Shown in pieces: positions 1 through 8,036 of a stretch of DNA of 38,972 nt (position 1 is its first letter; every line of letters starts with the position of its first letter). A program made the position numbers and the translations under genes. This DNA is from an uncultured Desulfuromonadales bacterium (GTDB taxonomy: Bacteria > Desulfobacterota > Desulfuromonadia > Geobacterales > CAIOGM01), in NCBI GenBank assembly GCA_903929485.1, contig CAIYUY010000314.1:1-38972 (forward strand), read 5' to 3'. The notes under the pieces were generated by a model. It was not told the origin of the DNA. It was given only the letters and a program-made list of their open reading frames with translations, and did no database searches.

Positions 1-10
1 CTATCTCGCT

Positions 11-69
11 CGTAACAGTGACCCTCCACCTGGTCACCAGTTGATGTGGGAGGGATATATTACGTTACG
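11..69. other. nested stem-loop of unknown function
   Basis: Three nested inverted repeats fold into one hairpin: an outer 6-bp stem CGTAAC (11-16) with GTTACG (64-69), a middle 8-bp stem CCCTCCAC (22-29) with GTGGGAGGG (46-54, one bulged G), and an inner CTGGT-c-ACCAG (30-40). An alternative GTGACC/GGTCAC pairing (18-23 with 32-37) would compete with the inner stems. It lies just downstream of hypB on the opposite side of the stop codon. There is no T-run, so it is not a typical intrinsic terminator. It could be a repeat element, part of a leader for a gene outside the window, or a small RNA; the sequence does not decide. Confidence 0.5.
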
Positions 70-99
70 GGCGATGTGTGCAGGATACGCCCTCAGGTG

Positions 100-933
100 T
101 TAACAGTATCTCACTAGTTTATGGGTAAAGGGCAGCCCTAGTCCCCGCTTTTCCCGGTCCCTGCTTTTAAGCTGTTCCTTGAGCCACCCGTACCACTCCT
201 CCATCCCCTGGCCGCTTCTGGCGGAAAGCTGGAAGATGATGATTTCGGGGTTGACCCGGCGCGCCATCTCCAGGCATTTCGTCACATCAAACTCCAGATG
301 GGGGAGAAGGTCGATCTTGTTAAGCAGCATGACCTTGGAATTGTGGAACATCTGGGGGTATTTCAGCGGTTTGTCCTCCCCCTCGGTGACGGAGAGGACC
401 ACCACCTTGAAATCTTCCCCCAGATCGAAGGCCGCCGGACAGACCAGGTTCCCCACGTTTTCCACGAAGAGAAGATCAAGGCTCTCCAGATCGAACTCCT
501 CCAGGGCGTGACTCACCATGTGAGCGTCCAGGTGGCAGCCGGCGCCGGTATTGATCTGTCGCACCGGGACTCCGGTGGCGGCGATCCGGTCGGCGTCGTT
601 GCTGGTCTGCTGGTCCCCCTCGATGACGGCGCAGCGGGACGAATCCCGCAGATCGGTGAGGGTCCGTTCCAGAAGAGTGGTCTTGCCTGACCCGGGGGAG
701 CTGACCAGGTTAAGGGTGAAGATCCCTTTCTCCCGAAAAAGCGAGCGGTTGCCGCTTGCCAGCAGGTTGTTCTTTCCGAGGATGTCGCTCTCTATGGCGA
801 TGATCCGGGCAGTATGATCATGTTCGTGCTGTTGGCGGGGAAGGTTCAGCTCGTGGGTATGGTGGTGCTGCCGGTCATCCCGGTGATTCTGCCGGTGAGG
901 ATCTGTCGTGCCGCAGCCGCAGGTAGTGCACAT
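100..933 (-). CDS. hypB: hydrogenase/urease nickel incorporation GTPase HypB
   Basis: HypB is the GTPase that, with HypA, delivers nickel to the large subunit of NiFe hydrogenases in the cytoplasm. The 277-residue protein opens with the high-affinity nickel motif MCTTCGCG, followed by a His-rich segment (about residues 13-41) that may store nickel. The P-loop SSPGSGKTT sits at residues 78-86, the metal site around TGAGCHLDAH, and the guanine-specificity motif NKID follows. The ATG at 933 is chosen because the CxxCGC motif must be N-terminal; the frame stays open upstream but that sequence is the hypA coding strand in another frame. It lies one base from the hypA stop, so the two are co-transcribed. 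Other hyp genes would be expected beyond position 1. Confidence 0.96.
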   Translation of the reverse strand: MCTTCGCGTTDPHRQNHRDDRQHHHTHELNLPRQQHEHDHTARIIAIESDILGKNNLLASGNRSLFREKGIFTLNLVSSPGSGKTTLLERTLTDLRDSSRCAVIEGDQQTSNDADRIAATGVPVRQINTGAGCHLDAHMVSHALEEFDLESLDLLFVENVGNLVCPAAFDLGEDFKVVVLSVTEGEDKPLKYPQMFHNSKVMLLNKIDLLPHLEFDVTKCLEMARRVNPEIIIFQLSARSGQGMEEWYGWLKEQLKSRDREKRGLGLPFTHKLVRYC

Positions 934-934
934 T

Positions 935-1264
935 TTATTCGACCTCCAGTTCACGGACCCGCAACTCCTCGCCGGCAATGACGGCAAGACCGAAGCCGCC
1001 GCAGACGAGACAGGGATCAAAGTAGGAAGAGAGTGGGGATTCGGCGCCGCAACCGCAACGGCCCCGACCGGGAATTCGTTCAATGGTAAGCTTGGCGCCG
1101 TCCAGGAGGGTGTCACGGCTGCAGGCGTCGAAACAGAACTCGATGGAGTCGGGAACCACGCCGGAGAGTTCGCCTATCTCCATGGTAACGGAGAGAACCT
1201 TTCGTCCCCCGGCGTTTTGTTCGCAGAGTTCCACCATGCTCTGGGTTATGGATAATTCGTGCAT
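935..1264 (-). CDS. hypA: hydrogenase maturation nickel metallochaperone HypA
   Basis: HypA is a small nickel metallochaperone and zinc protein that hands nickel to the hydrogenase precursor together with HypB. The N-terminus MHELSIT carries the nickel-binding His2 and Glu3. The zinc domain sits at about residues 69-88. Its second half has a normal CLVC pair, but the first half reads RCGCG, where only one residue separates the two cysteines instead of the usual two. The length (109 aa) is typical. The ATG at 1264 has a GGGAGAG ribosome-binding site about ten bases upstream. The gene directly precedes hypB. No convincing sigma-54 promoter was found in the 277 bases (1265-1541) shared with the divergent TPR gene. 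Confidence 0.94.
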   Translation of the reverse strand: MHELSITQSMVELCEQNAGGRKVLSVTMEIGELSGVVPDSIEFCFDACSRDTLLDGAKLTIERIPGRGRCGCGAESPLSSYFDPCLVCGGFGLAVIAGEELRVRELEVE

Positions 1265-1541
1265 CCGAGTGGTCTCTCCCTGATCATGTCGCCGGGTGGA
1301 ATTGAATCACGAAAACCAATTCCCGGTTTCAGTGCATAGTAGCCGGTATCCGTGTAAATGTGTATGAAGTTATCTGAAAAATTGTCAGGAACCCTCCCAA
1401 CGTCTTCACCCTGGTGCGAAGGATTTCCACATTCCGAAGATAACCTGTACTCAACCGGTCCCGTATGATGTATGATGGCTCCTTTATTTATCGATCCTCC
1501 AAGCAGAATGATAAACCGAGCTTTCCAATGAGGTAACAACT

Positions 1542-3107
1542 ATGCCGACACCGATACTCTGGTCACTTCTTATACTGGTGATTGCCGGGGCTCTCTCCTT
1601 GGACCTGAACATGGCTTGGCGCTATTACCGCAACTCCCGCGGTCGCGCCAAAGGCGGACTCACCTTTATCCGCTGGTGGGCGAAAAAGAGCAAGGTCAAA
1701 CTCGCCGTGGCGGGTGGCATGACTCTTATCATCTCATTGGCCTTCATACTCCAGGGACAGCCCCTGATTCTCCCGGACATCTTGAACCAGGTAACTCTCT
1801 CCAAAAGGATGCAATGGGGGCTCGGTGCGCTCCTCCTCCTGACTTCCTTCGTAGCCTTCGATCTTTACATGGCCCGGCAGTTTTACCGGAAGAATGGAAG
1901 GAGTCAGGGCGCCGCCGGGGTACGATTCTACCGGTGGTGGCTGAGAAACAGCGCCCTGAAGTTCTGTATCGCGGGAGGGGTGGCCTGTCTCGCCCTGGGG
2001 GGGGCCTGGACAATACATCACTATAACAACGCGCTACAACTCAAGTCCGAAACCTCCGGCTACATGGTCAGCGCCCAAGAGTATTACAAGGATAAAAAAT
2101 TCCGGGAGGCGATACTGGAACTGCGCAACGCCATCAAGCAGAACCCCGGCGACTACGAGGCTTATCTCTGGCTGGCCCGCTCCCAGTGGCAAATGGGGAA
2201 CGGACCCGAGGCTCGCGACGCCTACCGCGAGACACTCCGGATCGAGCCGAAACTGTTTGCGGCCCATCTGGAGTCGGGACGCTTGGCCTTTGCCATGGAG
2301 GATCCGGCAACGGCCATGGCGGAGGGAGAAGAAGCGGCCCGACTGACTCCGAACCAGGTGGAGCCCCGCCTGCTGCTGGCCCAGATCTTCAGCGCGGCAG
2401 GGAAACGGGAGCAGGCGCTGGAGCAGTGCCGGACCGCCATGAAAGGTGAATTTACCTCTCCGGAGCTTCGGCTGCAGCTCATCACCCTCCTGCTGCGGCA
2501 GCGCGCCTTCCCCGACGCCCTCCAGGCAACCGCTGCCGGGCTGAAGAAAAGCCCCCATGACCAGCCGCTGAGATACCTGCAGGCCCAGACGCTGGAAGGA
2601 ATGAATCTCGCCCCCCAGGCCGACTCCGTCCTCCGGTCCATCGCCGCCGAAACCGCTTCTCCGGAGCCGTATCTCGCCCTGGGGGATCTGAAGATGCGAA
2701 GCAAGGAGTACATCGAGGCGCTAAGGGAATATGAAGAAGCCATGAAACGGGCGCCAAACAATGAGCGGGCGATGAACAACTTCGCCAGTCTTAACGCGGA
2801 GCACGGTTTCGACATGGAACGCTCCGCGGCCCTAGCGGCAAGACTCTATAACAAAAATCCCAAGGACCCCAGCGTGGCGGATACCCTGGGATGGACCCTG
2901 TTCCGCCAGGGAAAACCGGAACTGGCCTTGCCGCTCCTGAGGCAAGGGGCGTCCGGGATGCCCGGCAACCCGATCCACCATTACCATCTGGGAGCGGCGC
3001 TCCTCAAGATCGGTCGCCGGGATGCAGGAAAGAAGCAACTGGCCATGGCGCTCAAGATCTCCGGCGCCTTTGACGGCGCGGACCAGGCCAGGGAGATGTT
3101 GAGATAA
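1542..3107 (+). CDS. membrane-anchored TPR protein with duplicated N-terminal module
   Basis: This 521-residue protein has four predicted membrane segments in its first 160 residues and a tetratricopeptide-repeat domain from about 170 to 520 that is probably a protein-docking scaffold. The membrane part is an internal duplication: residues 18-60 and 104-147 share the pattern DLxMA...(F/Y)YR...F-x-RWW...K...AGG. A GAGGT ribosome-binding site lies seven bases before the ATG. The next gene on the strand is an exosortase 164 bases downstream. In PEP-CTERM/exosortase systems a TPR protein (PrsT) often accompanies the exosortase, so a role in surface-protein sorting or polysaccharide export is a reasonable inference. 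It is shorter than typical PrsT and lacks a lipobox, so it is not clearly PrsT itself. Confidence 0.8.
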   Translation: MPTPILWSLLILVIAGALSLDLNMAWRYYRNSRGRAKGGLTFIRWWAKKSKVKLAVAGGMTLIISLAFILQGQPLILPDILNQVTLSKRMQWGLGALLLLTSFVAFDLYMARQFYRKNGRSQGAAGVRFYRWWLRNSALKFCIAGGVACLALGGAWTIHHYNNALQLKSETSGYMVSAQEYYKDKKFREAILELRNAIKQNPGDYEAYLWLARSQWQMGNGPEARDAYRETLRIEPKLFAAHLESGRLAFAMEDPATAMAEGEEAARLTPNQVEPRLLLAQIFSAAGKREQALEQCRTAMKGEFTSPELRLQLITLLLRQRAFPDALQATAAGLKKSPHDQPLRYLQAQTLEGMNLAPQADSVLRSIAAETASPEPYLALGDLKMRSKEYIEALREYEEAMKRAPNNERAMNNFASLNAEHGFDMERSAALAARLYNKNPKDPSVADTLGWTLFRQGKPELALPLLRQGASGMPGNPIHHYHLGAALLKIGRRDAGKKQLAMALKISGAFDGADQAREMLR

Positions 3108-3128
3108 AGAGTGCGGGGCGTAAAAACC

Positions 3129-3200
3129 GTGAAGGGTGAAGGGTGAAAAGAGCAAACCGAAGGCGCGGTGCCCCGAACGTGGTCCCCGAGCGAAGTCGAA
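3129..3200. repeat. heptamer tandem repeat and degenerate dispersed repeat
   Basis: The spacer between the TPR gene and the exosortase contains GTGAAGG twice in tandem followed by GTGAAAA (3129-3149), a 7-base period. It then has a degenerate copy of the dispersed GAGCGAAGTCGAAGG element (about 3176-3203), related to the pair found at 18822-18905. No promoter could be assigned with confidence. Confidence 0.55.
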
Positions 3201-3271
3201 GGGTTGTATGGCCGAAGGATTAAGTGATATAAGGATAGTTTGAGCGTGGAAGAGTAAAGAGGAGAAACGTA

Positions 3272-4921
3272 ATGTCGAACCACCCCCGGAATCCGTCCAC
3301 GAGTGAAAAAAGAAATGTGTTGACACCATTCACGATCTCTTTTCTCATCCTCGCAGCACTCTTTGCCGCTTTCGGCTGGGCAACCATCTCCCTCCTGGCG
3401 GATGTATACGAGGGGGTAGAGGATTATTCCCACGGTTTCGTCGTCCCCCTGGTGTCGCTGTATGCCGCCTATGAAATCAGGAAAGAACACCGCCATGAGA
3501 CCTATGGGCAGTCATGGTCGGGACTCCCCGTTGTCGCCATCGGCGCCCTCCTGGTGGTCGTCGGACTCTGGTATCGCTATGCCCTCCTGCCGGGAGGATT
3601 GGGGGTACAGAGCATCACCGGCCTCGGCCTGTTCATGGTTATCTTCGGGCTCTGCCTCTCCCTGGGAGGAAAAGCACTGGTCAGCCGCTTCATCTTCCCC
3701 CTGCTCTTCCTCTGCTTCTGCGTCCCTTTTCCTGAAAATGCGACGAATCAGATCACCCTGCCGCTGCGCGGCGTTGTCTCCAACGCCGCCACCCTCACCG
3801 TCCGTGGAGTCGGGATTCCGGTCTTCCAGGAAGGAAACATGCTCCATCTGGCGGCAACTTCCCTGGGGGTAGCCGATGCCTGCAGCGGCATCCGCTCCCT
3901 CTGGATCATGCTGGCCACAGCCGCTGCCTTCGGCTACTTCCTCCGGTGCGGACCATGGCGCACACTGATCCTCTCCCTCCTGGCTATCCCCCTGGCGGTG
4001 CTCTTCAACATCATCAGGGTAGTGGCCACCGCGCTGCTGGTTACCAAGTTCGGCCCGCAGTACGCCATGGGGAGTCGTCACGAAATGACCGGCGCCGTCG
4101 TCTTCCTGCTGGGGGTTATAACCCTGGTGGCGGTCGGCTGGATTCTTGCGCGGGGGGAGCAGAGGAGGGTTTTCGCGCGGATTCCGGAAGCGGGGCCGGA
4201 ATCATCAGGCAAGGAAGCTCCATGGCGCCCCCCTTCCTATCTGTTGACAGCCACGCTGGGAGCAATTCTCTTAATGGGGGGAATCATCCAGCCGGTCATG
4301 GTGAAACATTATGTTCGGCACCTGCCGGTGGCGGAAAGGAAGCCTTTCAAGGAGATGCCAACCCATATGGGGCGCTTTGCCGAAACCGGCAAGGGGGATT
4401 TTGTGGAGACTCAGCTGGATCTGCTCCGCCCCACGGACAAGCTGAACCGTACCTACCGCACGGAGCGGGGCGCCCTGATCAGCCTCTGGAGCCTCTACTG
4501 GGAACCGTATCGCGGGAAAAAGAGCGCCTGGAGTCTGAACCCTCACAAACCGGACGGCTGCTATCCCGCCGCCGGCTGGAGCCGGATCCCCATCGCCCCG
4601 GAAAAACTGGTGGGGGTCATTCCCGGCAAGGATATTCAGGTCAGACTTTTCACCAAGGAGGGGAAGAGGCGCCTGCTGTTCTATTTCACCTCTCAACTGG
4701 ATGCGCCCAGCGGCGGCCTCTCCTCGTTTCCCGGGACAGCTGCCGGCCGGTTCAGGCAGATGCTGGATTCATGGCGCTCCCCCGATGTTATCCTGGGCGC
4801 CCAGTATGTGGTCACCGTGGAGACCGAGGTAACCTCCGATATTGGCGGGAGCGTTGCGGAGGTTACCGATTTCGTGAAGCAGTTGGCTCCGCTCCTCCCC
4901 GGCTACGGAATCGGCGGGTAG
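3272..4921 (+). CDS. exosortase fused to EpsI domain
   Basis: Exosortases are multi-pass inner-membrane cysteine transpeptidases that process proteins with a C-terminal sorting tag (PEP-CTERM type), usually alongside exopolysaccharide genes. The first 300 residues hold about eight hydrophobic segments and the catalytic triad expected for the family: Cys204 in ADACSGIRSL, Arg249 in NIIRVV and His270 in SRHEMTG. After a linker, another membrane segment (about 322-340) leads to a soluble EpsI-type domain (about 345-549). The total of 549 aa fits the exosortase-EpsI fusion form. A GGAGAAA ribosome-binding site precedes the ATG at 3272. It follows the TPR gene and probably forms an operon with it. 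No PEP-CTERM substrate or EPS biosynthesis gene is adjacent; the nearest polysaccharide genes are at 21942-26697. Confidence 0.92.
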   Translation: MSNHPRNPSTSEKRNVLTPFTISFLILAALFAAFGWATISLLADVYEGVEDYSHGFVVPLVSLYAAYEIRKEHRHETYGQSWSGLPVVAIGALLVVVGLWYRYALLPGGLGVQSITGLGLFMVIFGLCLSLGGKALVSRFIFPLLFLCFCVPFPENATNQITLPLRGVVSNAATLTVRGVGIPVFQEGNMLHLAATSLGVADACSGIRSLWIMLATAAAFGYFLRCGPWRTLILSLLAIPLAVLFNIIRVVATALLVTKFGPQYAMGSRHEMTGAVVFLLGVITLVAVGWILARGEQRRVFARIPEAGPESSGKEAPWRPPSYLLTATLGAILLMGGIIQPVMVKHYVRHLPVAERKPFKEMPTHMGRFAETGKGDFVETQLDLLRPTDKLNRTYRTERGALISLWSLYWEPYRGKKSAWSLNPHKPDGCYPAAGWSRIPIAPEKLVGVIPGKDIQVRLFTKEGKRRLLFYFTSQLDAPSGGLSSFPGTAAGRFRQMLDSWRSPDVILGAQYVVTVETEVTSDIGGSVAEVTDFVKQLAPLLPGYGIGG

Positions 4922-4966
4922 GCATCACCCGGTCATCCGTCTGAAAGACCGTTCGGCATTTCCCGG

Positions 4967-5584
4967 TTATTCCGGTATCGGCTCTTTTTTTGCAGGGTTC
5001 TGACCCTGGATGGTTTTTCTCACCATCAGCAGAAACAGCTCCTCCAACCCCGCCTGAACTTCAAGGGACTCGATGATGCCGAAGGATCGGGCTATGGCCT
5101 CGAAGGTTGCCAAGCCATGAGGATGAGGCTCGTTGCGGATCCCCCATTGAGTCCGGCGCCCCTCGGGGAGTCGGACCCGCTCCGCATGCTCCAGACCTGG
5201 GAGCCGCTTCCCCATGCGCGAGGCTTGGGACCAGGTTCCGTCCGGAACCACCAGGGTTACCGGCCGTGGATCCTGCTCCAGAAAATCCCTGCTGAGAACA
5301 GGGGAATCATCGTCCGGATAAAGAAAGAGTGTTCTCCGCTGGGGGGTATTGAGATCGCTGAAGTCCAGAATCTGATCCCGAATCCCCTGGACCCGCAGTT
5401 CGCTATTGGGAAGCGCAACCAGGGCAAGGGGGCCGGTGGCGGTGGTCTTGGGGATTTCTCGATAGTGCATCACGAGAACCAGGCGGGTCCGAAGGTCATA
5501 CACCGGAATAAAGGGACAGAAGCAGAGATCTATCCGCATCCGGCATCGCCCGCACCGTTCACTTTTTTTTGCCCTTAAACCCAT
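4967..5584 (-). CDS. DTW-domain tRNA-uridine aminocarboxypropyltransferase
   Basis: DTW-domain proteins (TapT/TuaA family) transfer the aminocarboxypropyl group of S-adenosylmethionine to uridine in tRNA. The signature appears here as DGTWSQA near the middle, preceded by a cysteine cluster near the N-terminus (CGRCRMRIDLCFC) that is typical of the family and probably structural. The start is placed at the ATG at 5584, with GGGAGAG six bases upstream. A GTG at 5617 would add eleven unconserved residues. It is the last gene of a minus-strand group with the methyltransferase, CvfB-like and spermidine-synthase-like genes, about 100 bases from its upstream neighbour. It converges on the exosortase gene with no obvious terminator between them. 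Confidence 0.88.
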   Translation of the reverse strand: MGLRAKKSERCGRCRMRIDLCFCPFIPVYDLRTRLVLVMHYREIPKTTATGPLALVALPNSELRVQGIRDQILDFSDLNTPQRRTLFLYPDDDSPVLSRDFLEQDPRPVTLVVPDGTWSQASRMGKRLPGLEHAERVRLPEGRRTQWGIRNEPHPHGLATFEAIARSFGIIESLEVQAGLEELFLLMVRKTIQGQNPAKKEPIPE

Positions 5585-5683
5585 GTCTGTTCTCTCCCGG
5601 TTGAAAACTACTTCCACTTTGTCGGATTACGGTCGTTATCTCATGCCACGGGAGAGTGAGGGAGATAGCACTACAGTTCGGAG

Positions 5684-6340
5684 TTATCCGCGTTCCGCCA
5701 GCAGCAGGCGGTTTTGGGGGGTAATGTCGCCGGGGATAAGATGAGTCGTGACCTTGTACCCGGCCCCCCGTAGTCGCTGGACTCGGAAGACATCCAGGGC
5801 CAGGGGACCGTCCAGCCACCCCTGCATCCCTCCCAAATCCCGGCCGTCCAGGTCATGACAGCAGGGGAGAAGCGCTACCCGCGCTCCCGCCGAGACCGCC
5901 AGCTCCAGCACCAGGTCGGTGAGTCCGCCGCAGGCATGAACGGAAACCACCAGATCATCCCTACCAAGCTCCACCGATTCCAGATCGGCTTCCCGCAACT
6001 CCACCCGACCTTTAAGCCGCGGCCACTCCGCCTCCAAAACCGCCGCCAGCCGTTTCGAACTGGCCGGAAGAGCGCGATCGATCCCCAGAGCCACGGGGGA
6101 ACTGTCATCCAGCAGCAACAGGATGAAGCTCAGGAGTCCGTGACCGCAAGCCAAGTCAACCACCCTCCCCCCCCGAAAGCGGCGCCGCACGCGGCGGGCC
6201 ACCTCCCACGCCTCGTACAGTTCCTTGCGCGGCAGACAGCCGGCCCGGCAGACCGACCGAGCTATTCCCTCAAACAGCGACGGGCCGGGAAACTGAAACA
6301 GAAGCCGTTCGTTCAGCCGGCTGCGGGAAGAGCGATCCAT
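5684..6340 (-). CDS. SAM-dependent methyltransferase-like protein
   Basis: This 218-residue protein has a class I methyltransferase motif I (VVDLACGHGLLSFI, about residues 60-73), an acidic residue closing strand 2 (GIDRAL), and a motif IV-like stretch (DDLVVSVHACGGLTD). The last resembles the HACG pattern of the Methyltransf_32 group, in which a second short motif, LPCCHD, also occurs and is present here. The substrate is unknown. The gene starts seven bases after the CvfB-like stop codon, so the two are translated from one transcript. The neighbourhood (tRNA modifier, RNA-binding protein) hints at an RNA substrate, but that is inference only. Confidence 0.75.
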   Translation of the reverse strand: MDRSSRSRLNERLLFQFPGPSLFEGIARSVCRAGCLPRKELYEAWEVARRVRRRFRGGRVVDLACGHGLLSFILLLLDDSSPVALGIDRALPASSKRLAAVLEAEWPRLKGRVELREADLESVELGRDDLVVSVHACGGLTDLVLELAVSAGARVALLPCCHDLDGRDLGGMQGWLDGPLALDVFRVQRLRGAGYKVTTHLIPGDITPQNRLLLAERG

Positions 6341-6347
6341 GGGTTCG

Positions 6348-7199
6348 TTACTCCTCTTTTTGACGGTGCCTGATCCCCTGGGAGGTTATCTGAATGAGTC
6401 CGTCTTTATAGAGTCCCCCCACCGCTTTTTTAAAACTCTTCTTACTCATGGCAAGGAGGCCGGAAATCTCTTCCGGAGCGCTCTTGTCGGTGAGGGGGAG
6501 AAAGCCGTCACGGCTTTGCAGCGCCCCAAGGATGAGTTCACGATCCTGCACCGTCTCCTGGACCCCCCCTTTGCGCAGCGTGACATCGATCTTGCCGTCA
6601 TTCCGGATCTTTCTGACGTAACCCTTCAGACACTCCCCCCGGGGGGGGGTATGGAAGAGTTCGTTATGAAAGAGGAGACCGTCATATCTGCTGTTGATAA
6701 CGACCTTAATCCCCAGATCGGTGGCGGCATACGCAAGCAACCGGACCTCATCCCCCACCCCCAGGGAGCCGTCCGCGGGCTGGAGAAATTTGTTCAGCCT
6801 GGCCGAGGCGGCAACCCGGCCGCTCTGATCCAGATAGAGCCTCACCAGAACCTGCTCCCCCGGCTTCACCGGAGCAGGCTGTTCGGCGAAGGGAAGAAGC
6901 AGATCCTTGTCCAGCCCCCAGTCGAGAAAGGCGCCGATCTCCGGATGGAGATCCGTCACCCTGAGCAGAATGAACTCCCCCACCACCGCCTTGGGGGTCT
7001 GGGTCGTGGCTACCAGACGGTCCTCGGAATCACAGTAGATGAACAGATCAAGCTCCATCCCCGGTTCCGCGCCGACAGGGATAAACTTTCCCGGGAGAAG
7101 CAGATCCCCTTCCTCTGTTATCATAAAGGCGCCGGTTGCATTGATTCTGGATATTTTTAACCGATTATACTCACCGACGCGTAGCATGGGACCTCGCAT
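6348..7199 (-). CDS. cvfB: S1-like RNA-binding protein, CvfB family
   Basis: CvfB (YitL) proteins are cytoplasmic RNA-binding proteins built from several S1-like barrels followed by a winged helix. Here the barrels cover roughly residues 1-215, with typical phrases such as GAFLDWGLDKDLLLPF and GYVRKIRNDGKIDV. The C-terminal winged helix is about residues 225-283 (AMSKKSFKKAVGGLYKDGLI). The length of 283 fits the family. Two starts are possible: ATG at 7199 or ATG at 7187; neither has an ideal ribosome-binding site. The coding strand contains a run of nine C next to six G (6635-6649), a possible slippage site. It lies five bases downstream of the spermidine-synthase-like gene. Confidence 0.9.
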   Translation of the reverse strand: MRGPMLRVGEYNRLKISRINATGAFMITEEGDLLLPGKFIPVGAEPGMELDLFIYCDSEDRLVATTQTPKAVVGEFILLRVTDLHPEIGAFLDWGLDKDLLLPFAEQPAPVKPGEQVLVRLYLDQSGRVAASARLNKFLQPADGSLGVGDEVRLLAYAATDLGIKVVINSRYDGLLFHNELFHTPPRGECLKGYVRKIRNDGKIDVTLRKGGVQETVQDRELILGALQSRDGFLPLTDKSAPEEISGLLAMSKKSFKKAVGGLYKDGLIQITSQGIRHRQKEE

Positions 7200-7204
7200 T
7201 TTGT

Positions 7205-7888
7205 TTAGTTATTTTCCAGTCGGGCAAGGAAGAGCGCGTGACGATACCCCCCCCTGCCGGGGCGCTCCACTGTCACCCTAAAGCCGACACTCTTCAGCCG
7301 CTTGACGAAGGCTTCATCATACTGTTCTCCCCAGACGGCCAGCATCCCCCGCGGCTTGAGCGCCCCCTTGGCGTTGGCGATGGCCCGCAGGCCATACAGC
7401 GGGTCGTCATGGTGATGCGTCCCGGCATGGGGCCCACGGTACAGGTCCAAAACGATGGCGTCAAAACGAACATCGCCGCCGGTGGAGGCGCTAGCGCGGA
7501 TCAGCCGAGCCACATCGACAATCTCCAGGGTAACGCGGGGGTCGGTGGCGGCGCTCCCGGTGAGCTCAGCCAGGGGACCACGGCACCACGCCAGGACCAC
7601 CGGGTTCAATTCGGCCACGGTCACCGCTGCCGTGGGAGGAAGAGTATCCAGCACCGCCTTGAGGGTGAACCCCATCCCCAGCCCCCCCACCAGAACCCGT
7701 GGCTGGGGGTGAGCCTTCAGATGGCCGCAGCCGAGCTCCCCCAGAATAACCTCCGAGCGATTGACCAGGCTGTTCATGAGTACCTGGGGACCGATGGTGA
7801 TCAAAAAATCAAACCGGCCTCGCTGGCGCAGTTGGAGAATCCCTTCACCGGTGGGAACAGTTTCGATGATTTTCCAGGGTTGCGCCAT
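7205..7888 (-). CDS. spermidine synthase-like methyltransferase-fold protein
   Basis: This 227-residue protein has the Rossmann core of the polyamine synthase family: glycine-rich motif VLVGGLGMGFTLKAVL (about residues 65-80), acidic AELNPVV, and DAIVLDLYRGPHAG. It lacks the N-terminal domain and some substrate residues of true SpeE, so it is probably one of the common spermidine-synthase-like proteins of unknown substrate. The ATG at 7888 has AAGGA about seven bases upstream. It is the first gene of the four-gene minus-strand group and shares a 148-base divergent spacer with lpxC. Confidence 0.8.
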   Translation of the reverse strand: MAQPWKIIETVPTGEGILQLRQRGRFDFLITIGPQVLMNSLVNRSEVILGELGCGHLKAHPQPRVLVGGLGMGFTLKAVLDTLPPTAAVTVAELNPVVLAWCRGPLAELTGSAATDPRVTLEIVDVARLIRASASTGGDVRFDAIVLDLYRGPHAGTHHHDDPLYGLRAIANAKGALKPRGMLAVWGEQYDEAFVKRLKSVGFRVTVERPGRGGYRHALFLARLENN

Positions 7889-8036
7889 GACTGATCCTTT
7901 TCGTCCATGCGGTACGAACTAAGGATAGCAACATACACTACTTCCCCCCCTCAATACCACCTGATTCCAACAACGGCACGACCCATTTCCCGTTTGTTCC
8001 CTTGACGACTTTGGGGAAATCTGCAATAGTTCACCC

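Noticed and set aside
1246-1539. 97-codon minus-strand frame upstream of hypA
   Set aside because: It starts with a rare TTG, overlaps the hypA start, and its translation shows no family pattern; treated as noncoding.
1265-1541. Sigma-54 promoter for hypA
   Set aside because: No GG-N10-GC pair with the TGGCAC/TTGC pattern at correct spacing was found on the minus strand.
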